64,000 nt of DNA from Nocardia asteroides. GTDB taxonomy: Bacteria > Actinomycetota > Actinomycetes > Mycobacteriales > Mycobacteriaceae. Positions 41,117 through 51,800 of this stretch are shown here, piece by piece. Numbering within the stretch: the first letter of the stretch is position 1; each line of letters starts with the position of its first letter. The notes under the pieces are model-generated. The model did not search any database and was not told where the DNA came from. It saw only the letters and a list, made by a program, of their open reading frames with translations. Location of the stretch: the NCBI GenBank assembly GCA_019930625.1, contig CP082844.1, forward strand, positions 5,394,001-5,458,000. The letters run 5' to 3'. The position numbers were made by a program, and so were the translations under genes.

Positions 41117-42898
41117 ATGGGCAGATTCACCACGCGCCCCACACTGCAGGGCACCTTCGGCATGGTCTCGTCCACTCACTGGATCGCCTCGGCGGCCGCG
41201 ATGGCGATACTCGAGGACGGCGGTAACGCCTTCGACGCCGCGGTAGCCGCGGCGTTCGTACTGCACGTGGTCGAGCCGCACCTCAACGGGCCGGCGGGGG
41301 AAGTTCCGATCATCCTCGCGCCGGCGGGACGGGCACCGCAGGTACTGTGCGGCCAAGGGCCCGCACCGATGGGCGCGACGATCGAGCACTACACCGATCT
41401 GGGCCTGGATCTCGTACCCGGAACCGGACCGCTGGCCGCGGCGGTGCCGGGTGCCTTCGATGCCTGGATGCTGCTGCTTCGCGACTACGGCACGAAGCGG
41501 CTGTCGGACGTACTGGCCCATGCCATCTGGTACGCCGAGCGTGGGCATCCGGTGCTCGAGGATGTCTGGTGCACCTTGTCTGCGATGCAGAGCCTCTTCG
41601 AGTCCGAGTGGACCACCTCGGCGGCGGTGTACCTGCGAGGAGGAAAGCCGCCCGCACCGGGACAGTTGCTGAAGAACCCGGCCCTGGCACGAACCTGGCG
41701 GCGTTTGATCGCCGAAGCCGAGGCCGCACATGCGGACCGCGAGGCCCAGATAGAAACCGCACGACGTACATGGCGGGAGGGATTCATCGCCGAAGCGCTG
41801 ACCGCCGCCGCCGCACAGCCCACCATGGACACTTCGGGTGAGCGGCACACCGGCACCTTGAACGGCAGCGACCTTGTGCACTACGTTGCAACCTACGAAG
41901 ATCCGGCCACCTACACCTGGAACGGCTGGACGATCGCCAAGCCCGGTCTCTGGAGCCAGGGCCCGGTGTTCCTGCAACAGCTGGCCCTGCTGCCAGAACA
42001 GATGGACCACGGCACGGCCGATTACTACCACACCCTGATCGAGGGCTCGAAGCTCGCGATGGCGGACCGAGAGGCTTGGTACGGCGACTGCACGGATATG
42101 TCCCTGGAGGCGTTGTTGTCGCCCGCATACAACGCGGAGCGCCGAGCGACGATCAGTCCGGACGCGTCCCACCAGCTGCGGCCCGGAAGCCCGGACGGCC
42201 GGCCGCCGAGGGTGAGCGAGTATGCCGTTTCCGCTGTGCCGGACCGTTTTCCTGCAGGGACGGGGGAGCCGACGGTAGCCGCGACAGGCACCGTCCGTGG
42301 CGACACCTGCCACCTCGACGTCGTGGACCGCTGGGGCAACATGATCGCCGCTACTCCCAGCGGCGGCTGGTTGCAGTCGAATCCGATCGTGCAGGAACTC
42401 GGATTCCCACTCGGTACTCGGTTGCAAATGGCTTGGCTGGAACCTGGCCTACCGAACTCTCTCGCGCCAGGCCGCCGCCCTCGGACCACGCTCAGCCCGT
42501 CCATGGCGTTACGCGACGGAGAGCCCATCTTGGCGTTCGGCACCCCCGGCGGCGATCAGCAGGACCAATGGAGCCTGCATTTCTTCCTGGAGGTCGTCAT
42601 GCGCGACAACGTCCGTGGCCGTTTGGACCTGCAGGGTGCTGTCGACGCACCGAATTGGCATCAGGACAGTTTCCCTGGCTCGTTCTATCCGCGTTCGATG
42701 AGTCCGGGAGCGGTGACGATGGAATCGCGGATCAGCGCCGAAATCCGCACCGAGCTGCGCCGGCGTGGCCACCGGATCACCGTGGGCGACGCCTGGTCGG
42801 AGGGACGTCTCTGCGCTGTCGCTCGTGACCCCGAGACGAACGTGCTCTCGGCGGCCGCCAATCCTCGCGGGATGCAGGGCTACGCGGCCGGCCGCTGA
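41117..42898 (+). CDS. Gamma-glutamyltransferase family protein
   Basis: A 593-residue Ntn-hydrolase of the gamma-glutamyltransferase family. The N-terminal part has VSSTHWIASAAAMAILEDGG and GNAFDAAVAAAFVLHVVEP; the small-subunit nucleophile is probably Thr397 in GDTCHLDVVDRWGNMIA, where the chain self-cleaves in this family. GGWLQSNPI and FGTPGGDQQDQW are further family motifs. There is no signal peptide, unlike classical periplasmic GGT, so it is probably cytoplasmic and may act on other amide or acyl substrates. ATG 41117 has GAAGGA upstream. It is followed 48 bp later by a lipase gene on the same strand. Confidence 0.85.
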   Translation: MGRFTTRPTLQGTFGMVSSTHWIASAAAMAILEDGGNAFDAAVAAAFVLHVVEPHLNGPAGEVPIILAPAGRAPQVLCGQGPAPMGATIEHYTDLGLDLVPGTGPLAAAVPGAFDAWMLLLRDYGTKRLSDVLAHAIWYAERGHPVLEDVWCTLSAMQSLFESEWTTSAAVYLRGGKPPAPGQLLKNPALARTWRRLIAEAEAAHADREAQIETARRTWREGFIAEALTAAAAQPTMDTSGERHTGTLNGSDLVHYVATYEDPATYTWNGWTIAKPGLWSQGPVFLQQLALLPEQMDHGTADYYHTLIEGSKLAMADREAWYGDCTDMSLEALLSPAYNAERRATISPDASHQLRPGSPDGRPPRVSEYAVSAVPDRFPAGTGEPTVAATGTVRGDTCHLDVVDRWGNMIAATPSGGWLQSNPIVQELGFPLGTRLQMAWLEPGLPNSLAPGRRPRTTLSPSMALRDGEPILAFGTPGGDQQDQWSLHFFLEVVMRDNVRGRLDLQGAVDAPNWHQDSFPGSFYPRSMSPGAVTMESRISAEIRTELRRRGHRITVGDAWSEGRLCAVARDPETNVLSAAANPRGMQGYAAGR

Positions 42899-42946
42899 AA
42901 CACCATCCGAACTTTTCTCTCGCGACCCACTCACTCAGGAGACTCC

Positions 42947-44112
42947 ATGTCTAGAAGGACGTTGCCCGTGCGGCGCGTGATCGTGACGGTACTTGCAGCC
43001 GTATCGCTGGTACCGGTGACCGGATTGTCAGCAGCCGATGCGCTGCCCGCTGCCGGGCCGGGAACGATAACGTCGTTCCGACCGCTGATGGAAGCCGAGC
43101 TGATTCCGTCGGCCGGCAAAGGGTATCGGCTCGTCTACCGAACCACCGGTCAGAACGGTGAACCCCAGATCAGTGCCGGAAACATCTACCTGCCCGCGGG
43201 GAATCCCCCTCCAGGCGGTTGGCGAGTGGTGTCATGGGGACATTCCACCAGCGGTATCGCGCAAGGCTGCGCACCTAATCTCATGGGCGGGATCGCGGAT
43301 ACTTTCGACGAAACGCCGCAGCTGTCTGCCTACCTGGCACAGGGTTACGCGGTGACGGCCACGGATTACATCGGGCTCGGCGCACCAGGACACTACGAAT
43401 ACCTAGCCGGGCGCGCTGCCGGGCACGCGGTGCTCGACATCGTCCGGGCCGGGCGCGCCCACGACCTCGGGCTATCGAACTCGTACGTGCTGGCCGGGCA
43501 TTCCATCGGGGGGCATTCGGCACTACTCGCGGCGCGATTGTCACCGATCTACGCTCCCGAACTCGACCTACGCGGCACGGTGGCCTACGCCCCGACGAGC
43601 AACTACGAGGACCTGATCGCCACGCTCTCCGGCCCCGGCCTGCGGGTGCCGCTTCCCGAGGGGCTGCAGATCAGGGTCTTGATGATCATGGCCGGCCTCG
43701 ATCACGTGCCCCCGGATCTACGCGTCACCGACTACCTGAGCGACCGGGGAAACAGGTGCTCGCCCTCGCCGAGGCCGGTGAAGGATGCTTGCGGTCAGCG
43801 GGGGACGCTGTCGCGGGCCGCCCCTTCGGCGATCTGTTTTCCAAGCCGTTGTCCGATCCGGCGTTGATTACAGCGCTACGCGACTACATGGCGGTACCTA
43901 CGACCGGATACCGTCAGCCGCTGCTGCTCCTGCAAGGCGGCGTGGACACCGTGCAGCCGATGCCGACCACAATGCTGCTACAGCAGCAACTCGAGCAAGG
44001 CGGCGCCGATAGCCGACTGCTGTTCTATCCACCGGCCACCCATTTCACACTCTTGCAGCACGCTCGTTCCGACGCGAATGCATTCCTTGCCGACGTTCTG
44101 CCGCCCCATTGA
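42947..44112 (+). pseudogene. Secreted lipase (LIP family, alpha/beta hydrolase) with one-base frameshift
   Basis: AGGAG precedes ATG 42947, which begins a signal peptide (RRVIVTVLAAVSLVPVTGL). The first frame has YLPAGNPPPGGWRVVSWGHS and the nucleophile motif GHSIGGHS (Ser186). Near 43750 the frame breaks: it reads SDRGNRCSPSP, whereas one frame over the family-like sequence continues as VLALAEAGEGCLRSAG, then GGVDTVQP (Asp) and THFTLL (His) to the stop at 44112. The whole span is one base short of a multiple of three, so one base is missing in the GGGGAAA run. Both Asp and His lie after the break, so the triad is lost unless this is a sequencing error. Confidence 0.85.
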
Positions 44113-45831
44113 GGCAAGGCGTCCAACGGCTGTTTCGTGTGACAAGCCTGGATGAGTAGAGAGCTGCCCGCGCCTCGGCCGGACAGCCGCTCGGCCAGTT
44201 CGGACGCGACCGTCGCGCGCCCCGCCGCGGATGCTGCCGCCGCGTCTCACAGATCGCGGCCTCCCACCTACGCTGCCACGCGGGTCGGTGATTCCGCGGT
44301 GATGGCGACGAATAGGGCTATTCGAGATCCTTCTGCACAGAGAAGCGGTTGAACGAGCCGCGCACCCATCGCCGGGTTCGCCCCCCGGCTCGTATACGCC
44401 GCGGCACAGCCATGGACATTGGCGACCATATCGACGGCGGGAGCGGTCTGTGTGCTGCCACACCGCCGCCGCGGCAACGATCCGCCGTACGGCCCGGCGA
44501 AGACAGGAACGATTGCCTGCGGGCAGGCAGGAGCAGCGTCACGCGCGCTGACCTGACCGCTGTCGCTCGGTCGCCGGAACGCCCTCCGTCAGTTGCCGAA
44601 TCCCACCGTGGCCACCGTTCGCCCTTCGGGCGACATCCACCGAGGGCGACTGAGACTTTTGTTCACGCAACGCTGAACGATATCTCTATGCCAGGCAGGC
44701 GTGCCGACGAAGCGCAAGTAGTGCGCACAACCTGGGACTTCTTCCATTGTGGCCGCGAAAGAATCTTCGCCGCACTTAAACGATTCGGGCCTCGACCGCA
44801 CATTTTGTTCATCAATAGTTTCCGGTAACGGGCGTACGTGCTTGCCATGCCGTCGGGGTGTTCTGCGGGGATTCGATTGGAGATTATGCAGCGGGGACCG
44901 AGCATGAAGCCTTTCGCCGGAAGCGGGGGCCGCGTCGATTGTCAGCAACGTCGTTGTTACGGCCCTGAGCGGCGCGGTTCCAGAGTCGTTCCCGTGTGCT
45001 TCGGGCGGTTGCGGTGCGGGGTCTGTGCGGGATCCGCAGCGGCAGTGTAGGTCTCGGGTGGGGTTTGCTGATGAGGCTCATAAGCATACTTAAGCATGCG
45101 TTCTCGCATGACAATGCGTAAAGATGTTCGGCGCCGAGTGTTCGCGCCGTCCGTTCCGCACTGTGAGACCGGGTCCGATTCGCCGTTCGGCGGCTCGGTG
45201 GAGTCGCACCGAAACTGTCGAGCAAAGAGCGGTACGCGTATCACTTGCGGGAAGCCGGAGCGGCTGGCAGGCTAATCGTCAGCACGCGACTGGACGATCG
45301 TCCTGTCACTTTGCTCGCGGAAGAAAGATTGCGCATGAGCTTTGGTTTCGTCTTCTCAGCAATGGGAAACTGCACGCTCGCCACTGATAAAAGGTCGTGG
45401 TACATAGAGCGCTCTATAGTGTCGGCTTTCCCGTCAGTGCAGGTAGCGTCGAGATGTCCGTCTCGATAACCGCCGCGAAACATTCTCCTGCGGAATCGCC
45501 CGGTCGGATCGCTATCCACCGGGCGCGGCCGGCGTCCGAAGTCACCGCGTTCGGAGCGGCCTCGTACCCCCCGCCTCCGGTGGCGCCGAGCCGCTGCGCG
45601 ATCCGGCGCCGCCGGATCCCGGGTCGCGTCGGCCGATGCGGGCTTCTTCTTCCGAGCCGGTCCCAGGGCCACGGCCCTGGCGTGTGCGGTATCGGGCTGC
45701 TCGCCTGCGCCTCGACCGGCCACTTCGTCACCGATACCTGACCGAACGACGCGGTAGTTCTCACCAACCCGCGCCGCGCTGTTCGCGCGCCGGGTTTCTT
45801 TGTCGACCCTGCGATACCCGGGATGTGAAAC
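44113..45831. other. 1.7-kb region without a convincing gene, upstream of the PKS
   Basis: Several frames of 60-160 codons occur on both strands, none with a recognisable domain plus good ribosome binding site and codon bias. Minus-strand 44477-44268 (AVDMVANVHGCAAAYTSRG) has good codon bias for its first half and may be a gene remnant. Plus-strand 45245-45469 (VSTRLDDRPVTLLAEERL) looks protein-like but has low third-position GC. From about 44640 to 45420 the sequence is less GC-rich than its surroundings, as expected for a promoter region. This stretch probably carries the PKS promoter and the scars of lost genes. Confidence 0.45.
45081..45110. promoter_or_regulatory. TAAGCAT repeats and hairpin upstream of the PKS
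   Basis: TAAGCAT occurs at 45081-45087 and 45091-45097, 10 bases apart. It is followed by CATGCG-TTCT-CGCATG (45095-45110), a 6-bp stem with a 4-base loop. The location in an AT-richer stretch suggests a regulator site, but this is weak evidence. Confidence 0.3.
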
Positions 45832-48800
45832 GTGGACTCAAGCGCTGGTGACTCGTCCGACCGCATGTTGGAGTACTTGAAGAAGGTCACCGTCGAGCTC
45901 ATGACGACTCGCGACGACCTGACCCGGTTGCGGGAGAAGATCGACGAGCCGATCGCGATCGTCGGGATGAGCTGCCGTTATCCGGGCGGTGTCGGGTCGC
46001 CGGAGCAGTTGTGGGATCTGGTCGCGGCGGAGGTGGACGCCGTCGGCGAGTTCCCGCCGGACCGGGGCTGGGACCTCGAGGGGCTGTTCGACCCGGACCC
46101 GGACCGGTTCGGAAAGGTGTACACGCGAGAGGGCGGCTTCCTGCGTAATGCCGGTGATTTCGATGCGGGTTTCTTCGGCATCGGACCTCGGGAAGCGGCG
46201 GCGACGGACCCGCAACAGCGGCTGCTGCTGGAGGCTTCCTGGGAGGCCTTGGAGAACGCCGGTATCGCCCCGACCTCCCTGCATGGCACCGATACCGGCG
46301 TGTTCGCCGGTGTGATGTACGAGGACTACGAGCACACCGCCAGGGCAGCCGGACCGACCGCGGAGGGCTATGCGGGTATCGGTTCGACGGGCAGCGTGGT
46401 GTCCGGCCGGGTGGCCTACACGCTGGGGCTGGAAGGCCCCGCCGTGTCGGTGGACACAGCATGCTCGTCGTCGCTGGTGGCCATCCACCTGGCCTGCCAG
46501 GCGTTGCGTCGTGGTGAGACGTCGCTCGTGCTGGCCGGCGGTGTCACGGTGATGTCGACGCCGTTCCTGTTCATCGAGTTCTCCCGGCAGCGGGGGTTGT
46601 CGCGAGACGGTCGCTGTAAGGCGTTCGCGGCCTCGGCCGACGGGGTGGGCTGGGCCGAGGGCGTGGGTGTGCTGGTGCTGGAGCGTTTGTCGGATGCCCG
46701 GCGGTCGGGTCACGAGGTGCTGGCGGTGATCCGGGGTTCGGCGCTGAATCAGGATGGGGCGAGCAATGGTTTGACCGCTCCCAATGGTCCGTCGCAGGAA
46801 CGTGTGATCGCGGCGGCACTGGCGGCCGCGGGGTTGGCCGCGGCGGATGTGGACGTTGTGGAGGCGCACGGGACGGGGACGTCACTGGGTGATCCGATCG
46901 AGGCGCAGGCGCTCATCGCCGCTTACGGACAGCAGCGGGACGAACCTTTGCGGATCGGTTCCCTGAAATCGAATATCGGCCATTCGCAGGCAGCGGCCGG
47001 TGTGGGCGGTGTGATCAAGATGGTGCAGGCGCTGCGGCACGGGATGTTGCCGAAGACGCTGCATGTGGACGCTCCGTCGCCGCATGTGGATTGGTCGGCG
47101 GGTTCGGTGCGGTTGTTGACCGAGGCGGAGCCCTGGCCCGCGGGGGAGCGGGTGCGTCGGGCGGGTGTGTCGTCGTTCGGGATCAGTGGGACGAACGCGC
47201 ACGTCATCGTGGAGGAAGCACCTGGCCCAGCGGTCTCCGACGACGGCACGGCGGACAGCGACGGCGGCCCAGCCTGCGCCGCAAACGTCGTTCCGTTACT
47301 GGTGTCGGCGAAAACCGACGAGGCGCTTCGTGCCCAGGCGCAGCGATTGCACGGGTGGCTGCTCGAGCATCCGGAGGCCGACTCGTGGAGCGTGGCGGCC
47401 GCGCTGATAGAGACGAGGGCGCACTGGAACCGGCGCGCCGTCGTCGTCGGCCGCGATCGGGAGCACTTGCTGGCCGGGTTGGCGGACCTGGCGACCGGTG
47501 CCTCCGGCGGCGTGCTCGAAGGTGTGGCGGGACCGGGGAAGACGGCGTTCATGTTCACCGGTCAGGGTGCGCAGCGTGTCGGTATGGGGGCGGAGTTGTA
47601 CGCAGCGTTCCCGGTGTTCGCGGCGGCGTTCGACGAATTGTGTGCCGAGTTCGATCGCGCGCTGGGGTCCGGGATTTCGTTGAAGGACGTTGTTCTGGGG
47701 GCGGCGGGCGAGGATCTGTTACACCGCACCGAGTACACCCAGCTTGCGCTGTTCGCCTACGAAGCGGCGTTGTTCCGGCTCATGGAGTCGTTCGGAGTCG
47801 TCCCGGATGTGCTGATCGGCCATTCGATCGGTGAGTTGGTCGCGGCGTATGTCGCGGGTGTGTGGTCGACGGCTGACGCGTGTGCGTTGGTGGCGGCGCG
47901 GGGGCGGCTGATGGGGGCGCTGCCCGAAGGCGGCGCCATGCTCGCCGCGGCGGTGACCGAACAGCGAGCCGTCGAGATCACGGCTGACTTAGGGGACCGG
48001 TTGTCGGTGGCGGCCGTGAACGGGCCGTTGTCGGTGGTGTTCTCCGGCGACGAGGGCGCCGTCGGGCAGGTCGAGCGCCAGCTGTCCGACGAAGGGGTCA
48101 AGACCTCGCGGCTGCGCGTCAGCCATGCGTTCCATTCCGCGCGGATGGATCCGATGCTGGCCGAATTCCGCGCCATCGCGCAGCGATTGACGTACCGGAA
48201 GGCCACGGTCGCTGTGGTGTCCAATGTCTCTGGCGTGTTCGCGGAAGACACGCTAATCGATCCGGACTACTGGGTCGAGCAACTGCGCGGTTGCGTACGG
48301 TTCGCGGCGGGGGTGGACGCTCTGGTGGCCGCCGGGGTCCGCCGCTTCGTCGAGGTCGGCCCCGACGCGGTGCTGGCGGCGACGGCGCGGCGATGCCTGG
48401 CCGGACACCCCGAGGCCGAGGCCGAATCGATCGTGGCCGCAGCGTCCCGTCGTTCGGCCGACGAGGTGACGCAATACGTCACTATGCTCGCGCAAGCCCA
48501 CATCGCCGGTGTCGAGGTCGACTGGCGCCCGCTGTTCGCGGGCCGGACACCGGCCCGCGTGTCGTTGCCTACGTACGCGTTCCAACGCCAGCGGTACTGG
48601 TTGGAACCACTCGGGATCGAGGCGTCGCTCAACTCATCGGACCATCCGATGCTCACCGGCGCCGTGCCGTTGGCGGGGCGGGACGAATGGCTGTTCACCG
48701 GCCGACTGTCGTTGCGGACGCACCCGTGGCTGGCCGACCACGTCGCCTTCGGGTCGGTGCTGCTACCGGGCACCGCCTTCGTGGAAATGGCGCTGACCGC

Positions 48801-51800
48801 TGGTGCCCGGCTCGGCACCGAGTTCGTCGACGAACTGTTGCTGGCAGCGCCGCTGCCGCTCACCGACGACGCCGCGATCGATATCCAGTTGACCGCCGGA
48901 CCCGCCGACGAGGCGGGTGCGCGCCGGTTTGTTATCCATTCACGCGCGGTCGGGAACGGAGATGCGGATGCGGGGGAGTGGGTGCCGCATGCCAACGGAG
49001 TCCTCGCCCCCGTAGCGGAGCGTGTGCCTGCGTGGGTCGAATCGGCATGGCCGATCTCGGCGGAGGGTGCGCAATGGCCGCCGACGGAGGCCGAACCGGT
49101 GCCGGTCGACAGCCTGTACGACCAGTTGGCGCACCTGGGGTTCGATTACGGTCCGATGTTCCAGGGCGTGACGTCGGCTTGGCGCGACGGCGACGACGTG
49201 TTCGCCGAAGTGGCGGTCCCGACCGGATCCGGCGAGCCCGCACCGGCTTTCGGGATCCATCCCGCCCTGCTGGACGCCTCATTCCATGCCGCGATCACCG
49301 AGCTCGCGCAGGAAATGCCCGCAGGCAGGCTGCCGCTGCCGTTCTCGTTCGCCGGGGTGCGGCTGTACCGCGGCGGGGCGACCGCCGTCCGAGTGCGTCT
49401 GGAACGGTCCGGAGCCGGACGAATCCGGGTGGCCGCCCTCGACGACACCGGTGCGCCCGTGCTGAGCATCGAAGCGCTCACCGCGCGCCCCGTGGATGCC
49501 AAGGCGCTCGACCGTGGAACCCGTCGCCGTGCATCCCTGTCGGATCTCGAATGGGTGCAGGTGCCCGCGGTCGCGGGCGGGATGGCCGCGACGGTCGCGC
49601 TGCTCGGTGACGCGCGTGTCGCGGAAACCGCTCGCCGAGTTGCGGAACCGGCCGATCTTCTCGGCGACCACACGCCGCCCGAGATCGCCGTCTGGTCGCC
49701 GGGCGGGGACGGTCGGGTCGTCGGCGATACGCCTTCACGGACACATCTCTGGGTGCGGTCGGCGCTGGAGTTGTTGCAGGCGTGGCAAGCCGAGGAACGC
49801 CTGCGCGATACCCGGCTGGTGATCCTGACCAGAGACTCCCTCGAGTTGCCGGGTGAAACTTCGGACGTGGCGGGTGCCGCGGTGGGCGGGCTGGTCCGCA
49901 GTGCCCAGGCCGAATATCCGGGCCGGTTCGTGCTGCTCGACGCTGCCACGGGGCAGGATCCGACAATCGAGGCCATCACAGCGGCGGCGCGCTCGGACGA
50001 GCCGCGGCTGGCCTGGCGCGGCGGTGCGCTGCGGGTCCCGCGGCTGCGCAGACAGCACGCGGCGGTGACGGTCGAGGCCGAGGTGTTCGGAGCAGGCGCG
50101 GTTCTGCTCACCGGTGGCACAAGCGGTCTGGGGGCCGAGGTCGCCCGCCACGTCGTCGCGGCGCACGGTGTGCGACGCCTGGTGCTGGTGTCACGCCGGG
50201 GTGACCGCGCAGACGGGGTGGCCGCGCTGGTCAGCGAACTCACTGATGCGGGCGCGCAGGTGCGGGTGGCGGCCTGCGATGTCAGCGACCGTGCCGCGCT
50301 GGAGGCGCTGCTCGCCGAACTGCCCGGCGACTTCGCGCCGAGTGCGGTGATCCATTCCGCGGGCGTTCTGGACGACGCCACCATCGAGAACATGTCCGCC
50401 GACCGGCTCGACCGGGTGCTGGCGTCGAAGGCGGACGCCGCATGGCATCTACACGAGCTGACCTGTGATCGGGAACTCTCCGCCTTCGTCCTGTTCTCGT
50501 CCGTCGCCGGTGTGGTTGGCGCGCCCGGCCAAGGCAACTACGCCGCGGCGAACGCGTTTCTGGACGCGCTTGCGTCCGAGCGCCGGGCGTCGGGCCTGCC
50601 CGCGGTATCGATCGCGTGGGGATCGTGGAACCAGAGCAGCGGCATGACCAGCGGCCTGGAGGACGCTGCGCTGGCACGGATGGGCCGGCTGGGCGTGCGG
50701 CCGCTGGAGACGGCCGATGGTTTGGAGTTGTTCGATCGCGCGGTTGCCGCGCCGGTGCCCGTCGTCGTCGCGACCGAGTTCGACACCGAGGCCCTGGCAG
50801 TCCAAGCGCGCGAAGGCGCCCTGCCGCGAATACTGCACTCGATCGTCCCGGTGCCGGTGCGGCGGGCCGCCGACACGGGCGCGACGTTGGCGCGCCGGCT
50901 GGCCGCGGCCCCGGCGCCGGAGCGCGCGGCAATTGTGCTGGACGTCGTACGCGAGCAGGTCGCAGGCGTGCTCGGGCACATCTCCGGCGATGCCATCGAC
51001 CCCACCGCGCCGTTCAGCGAGATCGGGTTCGACTCTCTGGCGGGGGTCGAGTTCCGCAACCGGCTGGCCGCGGCCACCGGCCTACAACTGCCGTCGACGC
51101 TGGTCTTCGATCACCCGACCGCCGCGGCGGTGGCGGCATTCGTGCACTCGCGGGTGGGCGAGGCGACGGAGACCGAGGCGGGGCGGCCCGCGCGGATGGC
51201 GCGCCGGATCCGGACCGATGAGCCGATCGCGATCGTCGGGATGAGCTGCCGGTATCCGGGCGGTATCGCCTCGCCGGATGGCCTGTGGGAGCTGGTGGCT
51301 TCCGGCGCGGACGCGATCGGCGAGTTCCCCGCCGATCGCGGCTGGGATCTCGAGCGGCTGTTCGATCCCGACCCCGACCACCCGGGAACCTCCTATCTGG
51401 ACCGAGGTGGGTTCCTCTCCGGCATGGCGGATTTCGACGCGGGCTTCTTCGGGATCGGTCCGCGCGAGGCGGCCGCGATGGATCCACAGCAACGGTTGCT
51501 GCTGGAGGTTTCGTGGGAAGCCCTGGAGCACGCCGGTATCGATCCGTCGTCACTGCGGGGCAGTGACACCGGCGTGTTCACCGGGGTCTCGTATCAGGAC
51601 TATGAGGAGATCGCCAAGGCCGCGGGTCCGGTGACCGAAGGCTATATCGGTACCGGGTCGACGAGTAGCGTGCTGTCCGGTCGCGTGGCCTACACATTCG
51701 GATTCGAGGGCCCAGCCGTCACGGTCGACACCGCCTGCTCCTCCTCGCTGGTGGCTATCCATCTGGCTTGTCAGGCGCTGCGCCAAGGGGAGAGTTCGCT

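Noticed and set aside
45241..45902. Minus-strand frames upstream of the PKS as genes
   Set aside because: They lack good ribosome binding sites and domains, and one would run into the PKS start.
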